Origin: Rhodobacterales bacterium
GTDB lineage: Bacteria > Pseudomonadota > Alphaproteobacteria > Rhodobacterales > Rhodobacteraceae
Length of the DNA stretch: 64,000 nucleotides
Reading direction: 5' to 3'
NCBI GenBank assembly: GCA_002747035.1
Contig: PDRZ01000020.1
Span: 113,810 to 177,809 of the forward strand
Shown here: positions 34,597 to 42,563 of the stretch, piece after piece
Position numbering within the stretch: the first letter of the stretch is position 1
Layout: each line of letters begins with the position of its first letter
Notes under the pieces: generated by a model
The model's input: only the letters and a program-made list of their open reading frames with translations
Told to the model about the DNA's origin: nothing
The model's database searches: none
Program-made: the position numbers and the translations under genes

Positions 34597-36009
34597 TCAG
34601 GTGCCACAGAACGTGGCCTGAACCCGCTCGTCCGGGGCCGGGGGCCGGGTGAGCCAGAGGTCATCAGGCTCTGCAAACGGGGTCGCCAGAGAGGTCATCA
34701 ACCGTTCAAACAACGACAGATCCCCTTCAACCGCGGCCGCGATCATCTGTTCAATCCGGTGATTGCGCGGGATTACGGCGGGGTTGGCCCTGGCCATCCG
34801 TTCGGGAACATCGGTTTCACGGCTCACCCGTCTTTGCCAGCGGCTGTGCCAGCTGTCAAAGGCGGCACGGTCGCTGAACCGATCCCGTGCGGTGCCATGA
34901 CCGAGCGCGCGGAACGTGTTGGTGAAATCCGCGCCCTCTGCCGTCATCAGGTCCAACAGGTCGGTGATCAGCGTGCGGTCCTCTTCCCCGGCTTCGGCCA
35001 GTCCGATCCTGGCCCCGAAAAGGCGCAGCCAATGGGCGTCGATCCGCGACGGCATGGCGTGAACGAGGGCGGTGAACCGTTCGACCGCCGCCTCGCCATC
35101 GTCACAGAGCGGCACGAGACAGGTGGCCAGTTGCGCCATGTTCCACACGATGATCCGGGGCTGGTTGGAATAGGCATATCGTCCATTCCGGTCGATCGAG
35201 GAAAACACCGTATCCGGGTGGTAGTCATCCATAAAGGCACAGGGCCCATAATCAATGGTCTCGCCGGACAGCGTGGTGTTGTCGGTGTTCATCACCCCGT
35301 GGATGAAACCGACCGACATCCAGCGGGCAACCAGTTCCGCCTGACGGGCGATGACCTGTTCCAGCAGGTCGTCGGGGGTTTGTGCCTCGGGGTAATGGCG
35401 TGTGCGGGTGTAGTCGTACAGGGCGCGCAGCGCGTCCAGATCGCGCCGGGCGGTGAAATACTGGAACGTGCCCACGCGGATATGGCTGGCCGCCACGCGG
35501 GTCAGGATGGCACCGGGCAGGGCGGTTTCGCGGTAGACGCTTTCGCCTGTGGTCACCGCGGCGAGCGCGCGGGTGGTGGGGATGCCAAGCGCGGCCATCG
35601 CTTCGCTTACCACATATTCGCGCAAAACAGGCCCAAGCCAGGCCCGCCCGTCGCCGCGACGGGAATAGGGGGTGGGGCCGGATCCTTTGAGCTGAAGATC
35701 GTATCGCTGTCCGTCGGCGACCACTTCGCCCAGCAACAGCGCCCGACCATCCCCCAGTTGCGGGGAGAAGCCGCCAAACTGGTGCCCGGCATAGACCTGG
35801 GCCAGCGGATCCGCACCGGGGGGTGTTTCATTGCCTGAAAACACACGCGCCATGGCGGTCGGGTCGCCGGGGGTGATGCCAAGCCGTTCGGCCAGCTTTG
35901 TGTTAAAGGCCAGAAGCTCGGGCGCTTTGACCGGCACGGCCTGTTGCCGGGTGTAAAAGCGTGGCGGAAGCGTGGCGTAGGTGTTTTGGAACGGGATCGA
36001 AAGGGGCAT
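34597..36009 (-). CDS. selO: SelO-type protein adenylyltransferase
   Basis: A 470-residue SelO/YdiU pseudokinase-fold enzyme that transfers AMP to protein Ser/Thr/Tyr. Family segments: QVYAGHQFGGFSPQLGDGRALLLGE, LQLKGSGPTPYSRRGDGRA, REYVVSEAMAALGIPTTRALA, FIHGVMNTDNTTLSGETIDYGPCAFMD. The protein ends FCGT, keeping the C-terminal Cys that is selenocysteine in animals. The ATG giving MPLSIPFQNTY is chosen over one eight codons upstream on family grounds; neither has a clear ribosome binding site. Confidence 0.92.
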   Translation of the reverse strand: MPLSIPFQNTYATLPPRFYTRQQAVPVKAPELLAFNTKLAERLGITPGDPTAMARVFSGNETPPGADPLAQVYAGHQFGGFSPQLGDGRALLLGEVVADGQRYDLQLKGSGPTPYSRRGDGRAWLGPVLREYVVSEAMAALGIPTTRALAAVTTGESVYRETALPGAILTRVAASHIRVGTFQYFTARRDLDALRALYDYTRTRHYPEAQTPDDLLEQVIARQAELVARWMSVGFIHGVMNTDNTTLSGETIDYGPCAFMDDYHPDTVFSSIDRNGRYAYSNQPRIIVWNMAQLATCLVPLCDDGEAAVERFTALVHAMPSRIDAHWLRLFGARIGLAEAGEEDRTLITDLLDLMTAEGADFTNTFRALGHGTARDRFSDRAAFDSWHSRWQRRVSRETDVPERMARANPAVIPRNHRIEQMIAAAVEGDLSLFERLMTSLATPFAEPDDLWLTRPPAPDERVQATFCGT

Positions 36010-36117
36010 GGGCGCGATGTGGAACCTTGGCATTTGTTTTGCGGGGGCAGGGCCGGGGGTTTTACACCCCCGGACCCCCGTGGGATACTTATGGTCAGAT
36101 GAAAGAGCCGTGCCGGG

Positions 36118-36564
36118 TCACGCCGTTCGGGTCATCAGGTGATAGCCATCCCGCGCCCGGAAACCGGCGCGTTGGTAAAGCCGTTTGGCGGCGGTATTGT
36201 CATGGGCCACTTCAAGGTGCAGCGCCTTGATCCCGTGTTGTTCCAGCGCGGGCAGCAGGCCCAGCAGCACCTCGGTGCCCATGCCGCGCCCCCGGACCTT
36301 TTCGCGGATGAAGAATTCGTCAACGCACCCCTCGATTCCGCCCCGTTCCACGCTATAGCCGAAGGATACCACGATATAGCCCACCGGAGAGCGGCGCGGG
36401 CCGATCAGGTAGGCGACACCATGGGGCAGCCCCTCCAGCAGCGGCAGGAGAGCGGCGCGGCGGGTGGTGTCGTCCTGTTCGATCCCCCGGGTGGCGTGGA
36501 AGGCCGCAACAAGAGGGAGCAGGCGGTCAAGGTCGTCAGGGCGGGCAAGGTGCAGGGCGTTCAT
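36118..36564 (-). CDS. GNAT family N-acetyltransferase
   Basis: A 148-residue GNAT protein with the acetyl-CoA pyrophosphate loop VRGRGMGTEVLLGL and a C-terminal DNTAAKRLYQRAGFRARDGY. Its ATG overlaps the stop of the upstream 72-residue gene (ATGA), which fixes the start and shows translational coupling. Substrate unknown. Confidence 0.85.
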   Translation of the reverse strand: MNALHLARPDDLDRLLPLVAAFHATRGIEQDDTTRRAALLPLLEGLPHGVAYLIGPRRSPVGYIVVSFGYSVERGGIEGCVDEFFIREKVRGRGMGTEVLLGLLPALEQHGIKALHLEVAHDNTAAKRLYQRAGFRARDGYHLMTRTA

Positions 36565-36779
36565 GAGGAGAAGGTTCCATTGTCCATCGGGGTGAGGGCG
36601 CGGTGTTCCAGGGTCTGGATCAGGGTGTGTTTGCAATCGCCATAGGCCCCGTGGTCCCTGGGGTGACGGGTTTCGCAATCGGCCTTGCACGCGGCATAGG
36701 CCGCGCGCAGTTCTTGGGTCGGCGCATGTGCCTGTTCGGGCCAGCGCGGGTCATAAGGGTGTTGCGGGGGCAGGCTCAC
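36561..36779 (-). CDS. small Cys-containing protein, hypothetical
   Basis: A 72-residue hydrophilic protein starting with GTG in a GTGA overlap with the nucleoside hydrolase stop and ending in an ATGA overlap with the GNAT gene. Three cysteines (C31, C35, C49) include a C-x3-C helix motif (ACKADCETRHP). No family recognised. Tight overlaps on both sides support it being a real gene. Confidence 0.65.
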   Translation of the reverse strand: MSLPPQHPYDPRWPEQAHAPTQELRAAYAACKADCETRHPRDHGAYGDCKHTLIQTLEHRALTPMDNGTFSS

Positions 36780-37714
36780 AACCGCGCCAGCCGTTCGGTC
36801 AGGAGGTCAAAGAAGCCATCCGCGTCCACATCACCCATGAACAGCGCGTTGGGCGCGCGGTCCGTCACCCGCCACCAATCGGCCACGGTCATGCCAAGGG
36901 TCAGGTCCGACTGGGTTTCAATTTCCACGTTGATATGGCGCCCGGAAAACAGGTCGGGGCGGATCAGGTAGGCGGTCACGCAGGGGTCGTGCAACGGCGC
37001 GCCCGCGCTGCCGTATTTTTCGCGGTCGAACCGTTCAAAGAAATCGGTCATCTGAGCCACGGCCACGCCCACCCGGGTGCCAAGGGCGCGGAAGGCGTCG
37101 TTGCGGGGTTTCGTCACCAGCGCCTTGTGCGTCACGTCCAGCGGCATGACCACGATTGGCGCGCCCGCCGAAAACACGATATGCGCCGCCTGCGGGTCCA
37201 CATAGATGTTGAACTCCGCCGCCGGGGTGATGTTGCCCACCTCGAAATAGGCACCGCCCATGAGCACGATCTCGGCCACGCGCGCAACGATATCCGGCGC
37301 TTTTTCAAAGGCCATGGCGATATTGGTCAGCGGGCCAAGCGGGCAGAGCGTAACGGTGCCCGGATCATGGGCGCGCAGGGTGTCGATGATGAAATCCACC
37401 GCGTGCTGATCCTGAAGCGGCATTTCGGGGGCGGGCAGGTCCGGCCCGTCCAGCCCGGTTTTGCCATGCACATGTTCCGCCGTGACCAGTTTGCGCCCCA
37501 GCGGGCGGTCACAGCCGGCATAGACCCTGACCTGTGGTTTTCCGGCCAGTTCACAGACCATGCGGGCATTCCTCGCCGTCAGGTCAAGCGGGACGTTACC
37601 CGCGACGCAGGTGATGCCCAGCAGGTCGATTTCCTCCGGGCTGGCCAGCGCCAGAAGGATGGCGACCGCGTCGTCCTGACCCGGATCCGTGTCGATGATG
37701 ATTTTACGCGTCAT
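36776..37714 (-). CDS. nucleoside hydrolase (IUNH family)
   Basis: A 312-residue inosine-uridine-type nucleoside hydrolase that splits nucleosides to base and ribose. Seen: the N-terminal calcium-binding DTDPGQDDA, LGPLTNIAMA, MGGAYFEVGNITPAAEFNIYVDP, and the late Asp in HDPCVTAYL. Substrate preference not readable. First of a three-gene overlapping set with the 72-residue protein and GNAT genes. Confidence 0.92.
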   Translation of the reverse strand: MTRKIIIDTDPGQDDAVAILLALASPEEIDLLGITCVAGNVPLDLTARNARMVCELAGKPQVRVYAGCDRPLGRKLVTAEHVHGKTGLDGPDLPAPEMPLQDQHAVDFIIDTLRAHDPGTVTLCPLGPLTNIAMAFEKAPDIVARVAEIVLMGGAYFEVGNITPAAEFNIYVDPQAAHIVFSAGAPIVVMPLDVTHKALVTKPRNDAFRALGTRVGVAVAQMTDFFERFDREKYGSAGAPLHDPCVTAYLIRPDLFSGRHINVEIETQSDLTLGMTVADWWRVTDRAPNALFMGDVDADGFFDLLTERLARL

Positions 37715-37828
37715 GGCGTGGTTCCCTGCGTTCCGTTGGTCCATTGCGGTCTGGTCTGTTCTGATCCGGGCCGGTCGGGGGAGAGTGACAAGCCCCGCAA
37801 GGGAAGTCCACGGCGAAATGCGCGTGTC

Positions 37829-38593
37829 TTAGCGTCCGGCGATATTGCGCTCCATCAACATCTGGAACAGGCGCGGGGACAGGCGGTTGAGCAGCCAGGA
37901 CAGCCGCGCCACACGGCCTATCGGGTTCATCGGTGTCCCCCGGTCCACCCCGCGCAGGATTGCGGCGGCGGCGGTCTCGGGGCTCATGTAATCCACCCCG
38001 TCGGGGGCCGACCCGGGACGGGCGATGCCGTTTTCCTGTTGCTGGGCATTGCCTATATTGGTGGCGACAAAGGAGGGCGCGGCGATCTGGACCCTGACCC
38101 CATGGGCGCGTTCCTCGGAGCGGAGCGAGGCAAAGGCCCCGCCAAGCGCGTGTTTGGAGGCGGCATAGGCGACCCGGTGATGCAGGGGCGCAAACCCCGC
38201 GACCGAGGAAATGGCAAGATGGGTGCCACGGGCCGCGCGGATATTGCGCAAAAACGCCTGTGCCATGGCCATGGCGGCGAAATAATTGATTTCCATCACC
38301 TTGCGGTGGGTGTCTTCGTCCAGGTCGTCAAAGCCACCAATCTGGGTGATCCCGGCGTTATAGACGGCAAGGTCCATGCGGGGATGACGCGCCGCGATCG
38401 CGGCCAGAGCGGCATCGCGCGCGACACGGTTGGTGAGATCACAGGCCACGCCTTCGACATCCGGGTTCAGCGTGGTGACATCAAGGTCAAGCGCCACCAC
38501 ATGCCAGCCCCGCGCCAGAAGCAGATCGCTGAGCGCGCGGCCCAGCCCCCCAGCACCGCCCGAAATCACCGCGGTTTTGCGCTGTTCGCTCAC
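37829..38593 (-). CDS. short-chain dehydrogenase/reductase
   Basis: A 254-residue classical SDR: NAD(P)-binding SGGAGGLGRAL, NAG in YNAGITQ, catalytic Ser in ISSVAGF and YAASK. Asp39 after the second strand (ALDLD) favours NAD. GTG start in a GTGA overlap with the upstream gene. Last of a four-gene operon with a flavin monooxygenase and a BASS transporter, so it may oxidise a hydroxyl on a sterol-like or terpenoid substrate (inference). Confidence 0.88.
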   Translation of the reverse strand: MSEQRKTAVISGGAGGLGRALSDLLLARGWHVVALDLDVTTLNPDVEGVACDLTNRVARDAALAAIAARHPRMDLAVYNAGITQIGGFDDLDEDTHRKVMEINYFAAMAMAQAFLRNIRAARGTHLAISSVAGFAPLHHRVAYAASKHALGGAFASLRSEERAHGVRVQIAAPSFVATNIGNAQQQENGIARPGSAPDGVDYMSPETAAAAILRGVDRGTPMNPIGRVARLSWLLNRLSPRLFQMLMERNIAGR

Positions 38594-39528
38594 AGGCCCA
38601 CGCTCCGTTTCCAGAGATCAAAGGTTTCGGCGCTGGTCTTTTCGGGGACATAGCCGAACCGGGTTTTGAGCGCGGTATTGTCCAGTACAGGGCGGTATTG
38701 CAGGAACCGCACCTGTTCCGGGCCATAGCGGCTTGCCCCCAGCGGGCGCGCCACGGCCAGCGCGGTTTTCAACAGCCAGGCGGGCAGGCGCAGCACGGGT
38801 TTGCCCAGGGCGCGGCCAAGCTCGGCAATGCTCATCGCGCCATCCCCGGCCACGTTGAACGCCCCGGGGGGGCCATCGGTGGCGGCGCGGTGCAGAATGC
38901 GGGCAAGATCGCGGGTCCAGATGAACACGAAGGGGCTGTCGCTGCCGCAGACGCCCAACAGGCGGGGTTTGTGGAACAGGGCGGTGATCTGGTTGTCGGT
39001 GCCCGGCCCCAAAACGGTGCCCACCCGCAGAATAACCTGTTCCAGCGCGGGGTGGGTGGCGCGGGCCTCGGCCAGCATCTCTTCGACCAGCCGTTTATGG
39101 CGGGCATAGGGAAAGGCATCATTGCCACGCAGGGGGGCGGTTTCGGTAAGCGGCACGGGGGCGTCGGGGTGATAGCCATAGGCCGCACCGCTGGAGGTGA
39201 CCACGAGCCGCCGCACGCCGTGGGCAAGGCAGGCGGCCAACACCTTGCGGCTGCCCTCCACATCCACGCGGTGGGCGAATTCTTCGTCCTGACCCGGTCC
39301 CGGCGTGACGATTGAGGCAAGGTGCAGCACCACCTGCGGTTTCCACGCACCAATCACCCGGTCCGGATCGTCGGTTGTCACGTCGAGCGTTTCAAAACCG
39401 ATCCCGTCAGGGCAATCAAATGCCGCAAGATCGGTGGCCAGCACGTCATGCCCGCCGGTTTCGGCCAGATGCGCCAGCACGGCGCACCCGATCATCCCCC
39501 CGGCACCGGTCACGAGAATCCGGGTCAT
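38590..39528 (-). CDS. NAD-dependent epimerase/dehydratase (extended SDR)
   Basis: A 312-residue extended SDR with GAGGMIGCAVL, the loop D(L)A after the second strand, VVTSSGAAYG (catalytic Ser) and YARHK. Such proteins include sugar epimerases and 3-beta-hydroxysteroid dehydrogenases. ATGA overlap with the transporter gene and GTGA overlap with the next SDR show tight coupling. Confidence 0.85.
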   Translation of the reverse strand: MTRILVTGAGGMIGCAVLAHLAETGGHDVLATDLAAFDCPDGIGFETLDVTTDDPDRVIGAWKPQVVLHLASIVTPGPGQDEEFAHRVDVEGSRKVLAACLAHGVRRLVVTSSGAAYGYHPDAPVPLTETAPLRGNDAFPYARHKRLVEEMLAEARATHPALEQVILRVGTVLGPGTDNQITALFHKPRLLGVCGSDSPFVFIWTRDLARILHRAATDGPPGAFNVAGDGAMSIAELGRALGKPVLRLPAWLLKTALAVARPLGASRYGPEQVRFLQYRPVLDNTALKTRFGYVPEKTSAETFDLWKRSVGL

Positions 39529-40424
39529 CGCGCCGCCTCGGTCCGTGACCAGAGCGCGGCGAGCGCCAGCCCGCTGATGGCGTGCCAGATCCCCCAGAAG
39601 GCGGCGACCACGGCCATGCCCCCGAGCCCGCCGAAAAAGCCGAAGATCAACACAAGGCCAAGACCGGAATTCTGGATGCCGGTCTCGATTGTCACGGCGC
39701 GGCGGTCAAATTGCGACAGGCCCGCAACGGTCGCGGTCAGGAACCCGGCCCCCAGTGCCAGCGCGTTATGGGCCATGACCAAGCCGGCGACATTGCCGGC
39801 CAGGTCAAGGAAAAAGCTCCAGTTCGCCGCCAGCGCGACGAAGATGAAGCTGATGAAGATCGCCATGGACAGTGCCTGGAGCGGTTTGCGCAGGCGCGCG
39901 GTCAGCCCGGGCCGTTTGATGTTGAGCATTATGCCCAGCACCAGGGGCAGGATCAGCATGAACCCTACCGTGATCGCAACCTGTACCGGGTCAATCGCCG
40001 TTTGCCGCAGGATCGCCCGTGTCGGCGCATAAAAATTGGCCCAAAGCGCAAGGTTGAACGGGGTCAGCGCAATCGCCCCCACGGTGGCAAAACCGGTCAT
40101 CGACACCGAAAGCGCCGCGTTGCCGCCCGCGCGATGGGTGATGAAATTCGAGATATTGCCCCCCGGACAGGCCGCAACCAGCATCAGCCCAAGCGCGATG
40201 GACGGGCGCGGCTGGATCAGCAAAACAAGCGCGAAGGTGGCTGCGGGCAGCACGATGAACTGGCTCACCAACCCCACGATCAGAGCTTTTGGAGTCTGGA
40301 GCAGCCGTTTGAAATCGCTTGGTAAAAGGTCGATGGCGATGGAAAACATCACCACCGCCAGAATGGCGTTCAGGATCAACAGCGACCCGGGGCTGAAATT
40401 CAGCATGACCTCGTCAATCGTCAT
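39525..40424 (-). CDS. BASS (bile acid:sodium symporter) family transporter
   Basis: A 299-residue membrane protein with nine or ten predicted segments, matching the bile acid:sodium symporter family (SBF domain): LGLMLVAACPGGNISNFITHRAGGNAALSVSMTG is the conserved sodium-site core, and IETGIQNSGLGLVLIFGFFG the second crossing motif. Bacterial members carry organic anions with sodium. It starts 3 bp after the flavin monooxygenase stop. Confidence 0.88.
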   Translation of the reverse strand: MTIDEVMLNFSPGSLLILNAILAVVMFSIAIDLLPSDFKRLLQTPKALIVGLVSQFIVLPAATFALVLLIQPRPSIALGLMLVAACPGGNISNFITHRAGGNAALSVSMTGFATVGAIALTPFNLALWANFYAPTRAILRQTAIDPVQVAITVGFMLILPLVLGIMLNIKRPGLTARLRKPLQALSMAIFISFIFVALAANWSFFLDLAGNVAGLVMAHNALALGAGFLTATVAGLSQFDRRAVTIETGIQNSGLGLVLIFGFFGGLGGMAVVAAFWGIWHAISGLALAALWSRTEAAR

Positions 40425-40427
40425 TGT

Positions 40428-41738
40428 TTATGCCCCCTTGAGCCGCCGGATCCACCTTGTTACCGCGCGGCGATAGGTGGCCTTGTCCACGTAATAGGCC
40501 ATCCGCGCGAGTTTGAGGTAATTCATGCCACCCGTGGCGCGGTTGAACCCCCTGGACTTTTCCGATTTGAGTGCCTGTGCCGCCGGGCTGCCCGCCGCCA
40601 GCCCCTTGATATAGCGCACCACCATTTCGGCCTGTTCATGACGGCCCTGCCAGCCCAGCCCGCTGGCCTCGACCATGCCCAGCACGAACAGGTCATCGCG
40701 CTCTGGATGAAAGGCGTTGAGATAAAGGTGGGGGGCGTCGCCCTGCCAGTTGAGCAGCGTCTTGTCGATAAACGGATAGTGCAGGTGATAGCCGGTGGCG
40801 GTCAGGATCATGTCATAGTCGCCGCAGCTGCCATCGGTGAAATACACCGTGTGGCCGTCCAGCCGGTCAATGTCGGGCCGCACGGTCAGATCGCCATGGC
40901 CGGCATGAAACAGGATCAGCGAATTGACCACCGGGTGGCTTTCGTAAAGGGCGTAATCGGGTTTGGGAAAACCGTATCTCTGGGGATCTCCCACGAACCA
41001 GCGCAGGATCATCCCGTCGATCCGGCGTTTGAGCCACATGGGCAGGGGGATCGTCCCCCCCAACGTATCGGCGGGTTTGCCAAACACGTATTTGGGCACA
41101 AAATAATACCCCCGCCGCATGGAGATGTCACAGGAGGCCCCGTGGTGGATGGCGTCCACCGCAATGTCACAGCCAGAATTGCCCGCCCCGACGATCAACA
41201 CCCGTTTGCCCGCAAACTGGCGCGGATCGCGGTATTGGGCGGCGTGGATCATCTCTCCGTCGAACGTGCCCTTGAAGCTGGGAAGATTGGGTTCGGCCAG
41301 CGTACCATTGGCGATCATCACCCCCTTGAACCGCGCGGTCTGGTCTTTGCTGGCATCGCGCCACGTCACATCCCAGCCGTCGCCATCGCCGCCCACAGGC
41401 GTCACAGCCGTCACTTCGGCCCCAAACAGGTAATCGTCGCGCAGGCCGTAATGGTCGGCAAAGTCGTGGAAATACTGCTTCATCTCGCGATGCGAAGGGT
41501 ATTCGGCCACATCCGCGCGCATGGGGAAATCGGTGAATTCGGTCATGGTTTTGGACGAAATCAGATGCGCGGTTTCGTACATGGTTGAACGCGGTGCATC
41601 GATGTCCCAGAGCCCACCCACGTCGCTTGCCAGTTCGAACCCCTGGAAGGGCACCCCCTGTTGCCGCATCACCTTGGCCGCAGCCAACCCCATCGGCCCC
41701 GCCCCGATCAGGGCGAACTTGTCCTCTGTTCTTGTCAT
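40428..41738 (-). CDS. flavin-containing monooxygenase (FMO/Baeyer-Villiger type)
   Basis: A 436-residue class B flavoprotein: FAD motif GAGPMGLAAA near the N-terminus, the FMO fingerprint F-x-G-x3-H-x3-Y in FDGEMIHAAQY, the NADP motif GAGNSGCDIAV, and TGYHLHYPF near the C-terminal FAD part. FMOs oxidise soft heteroatoms or ketones. First gene of the operon and divergent from a TetR gene. Substrate unknown. Confidence 0.9.
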   Translation of the reverse strand: MTRTEDKFALIGAGPMGLAAAKVMRQQGVPFQGFELASDVGGLWDIDAPRSTMYETAHLISSKTMTEFTDFPMRADVAEYPSHREMKQYFHDFADHYGLRDDYLFGAEVTAVTPVGGDGDGWDVTWRDASKDQTARFKGVMIANGTLAEPNLPSFKGTFDGEMIHAAQYRDPRQFAGKRVLIVGAGNSGCDIAVDAIHHGASCDISMRRGYYFVPKYVFGKPADTLGGTIPLPMWLKRRIDGMILRWFVGDPQRYGFPKPDYALYESHPVVNSLILFHAGHGDLTVRPDIDRLDGHTVYFTDGSCGDYDMILTATGYHLHYPFIDKTLLNWQGDAPHLYLNAFHPERDDLFVLGMVEASGLGWQGRHEQAEMVVRYIKGLAAGSPAAQALKSEKSRGFNRATGGMNYLKLARMAYYVDKATYRRAVTRWIRRLKGA

Positions 41739-41764
41739 TAAAACCCTCCCTCGCGCCGGTTTAG

Positions 41765-41782
41765 ATTGAACAGATGTTCAAT
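41765..41782. promoter_or_regulatory. candidate TetR operator
   Basis: Perfect inverted repeat ATTGAAC-AGAT-GTTCAAT in the divergent space between the flavin monooxygenase and TetR genes. It overlaps the first possible ATG of tetR (41774), which argues that translation starts at 41801. Confidence 0.75.
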
Positions 41783-41800
41783 ATAAGGCAAGATAAATCT

Positions 41801-42472
41801 ATGAGGGATGTGCAAAAGATTGAAAAGAAACGCCAAAGAGCGCCATCAAGACGGGCGCTGGCAACGCGGGAGCGGATATTGGATGCCAGTGAACGGGTGT
41901 TCGCGGCGCGGGGATTCGAAGGTGCCACGATCCGCGTCATTGCCGCAGAGGCAGGGGTGCAGGTGGGGTTGGTGCATCACCACGGTCATGGCAAGGACGC
42001 GCTTTACCGCCAGGTGATCGCGCGGCGGGCGGATGTGCTGGCCGGGTTGCGCCGGGACGCTCTGGAGGCGCGCAAGGCGGCGGGGGCGATGACAGTGCCG
42101 ACGGTGATGGAGTGTTTCGTTGGCCCTTACCTGCACCTTGCCGAAAACGGCGGCGCGCAGTGGCTGTCCTATGCCCGGTTGGTGGCACAGGTGTCTGCCG
42201 ATCCCCGTTGGCGCGACATTTCCGAACAGTATTTCGACCCCACGGCGGGAGTGTTTCTGGACGAAATCGCCGCACTTTATCCGGGCGCGTCCCGGTCGGT
42301 GATTGCGGCGGGGTTTGTATATTCGGTGTCGGCCATGCTGGCGCTTTTGACCTCGCGCTGGCGTATGGAGGCGCTGGGCGAGGGAGCGGAAGCACCGCTT
42401 GCCGGACATCTTGAAGAGTTGGTCACGTTCTGCTCTTCAGGCCTTGCGGCCTGCCTCGCGATGCCGGGGTAG
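41801..42472 (+). CDS. TetR/AcrR family transcriptional regulator
   Basis: A 223-residue TetR regulator: N-terminal helix-turn-helix (RERILDASERVFAARGFEGATIRVIAAEAGVQVGLVHHH) and a C-terminal ligand domain of the CerR/YbiH-like type. Start at 41801 rather than 41774 because the earlier ATG lies inside the operator palindrome. The last codons (SSGLAACLAMPG) run through a REP-like hairpin also found at 18030, so the original C-terminus may have been altered. Probable repressor of the divergent operon. Confidence 0.88.
   Translation: MRDVQKIEKKRQRAPSRRALATRERILDASERVFAARGFEGATIRVIAAEAGVQVGLVHHHGHGKDALYRQVIARRADVLAGLRRDALEARKAAGAMTVPTVMECFVGPYLHLAENGGAQWLSYARLVAQVSADPRWRDISEQYFDPTAGVFLDEIAALYPGASRSVIAAGFVYSVSAMLALLTSRWRMEALGEGAEAPLAGHLEELVTFCSSGLAACLAMPG
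42432..42460. repeat. REP-like hairpin GGCCTTGCGGCC
   Basis: GCTCTTCAGGCCTTGCGGCC then TGCCTCGCG, matching 18030-18057 except for two loop bases. It lies in the last codons of the TetR gene. Confidence 0.6.
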
Positions 42473-42563
42473 TGCGCCGCCCGGGCGAAGAGGGGGTGTG
42501 GAGGGCGCGCACAGAGGAGGGATCCCCCTGCGGCACGGTCTGTTTCCACCTCTTGTTTCCACC

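Noticed and set aside
36728-38653. 641-codon plus-strand frame over the nucleoside hydrolase and SDR genes
   Set aside because: Antisense to well-defined enzymes with overlapping start/stop codons; no family features.
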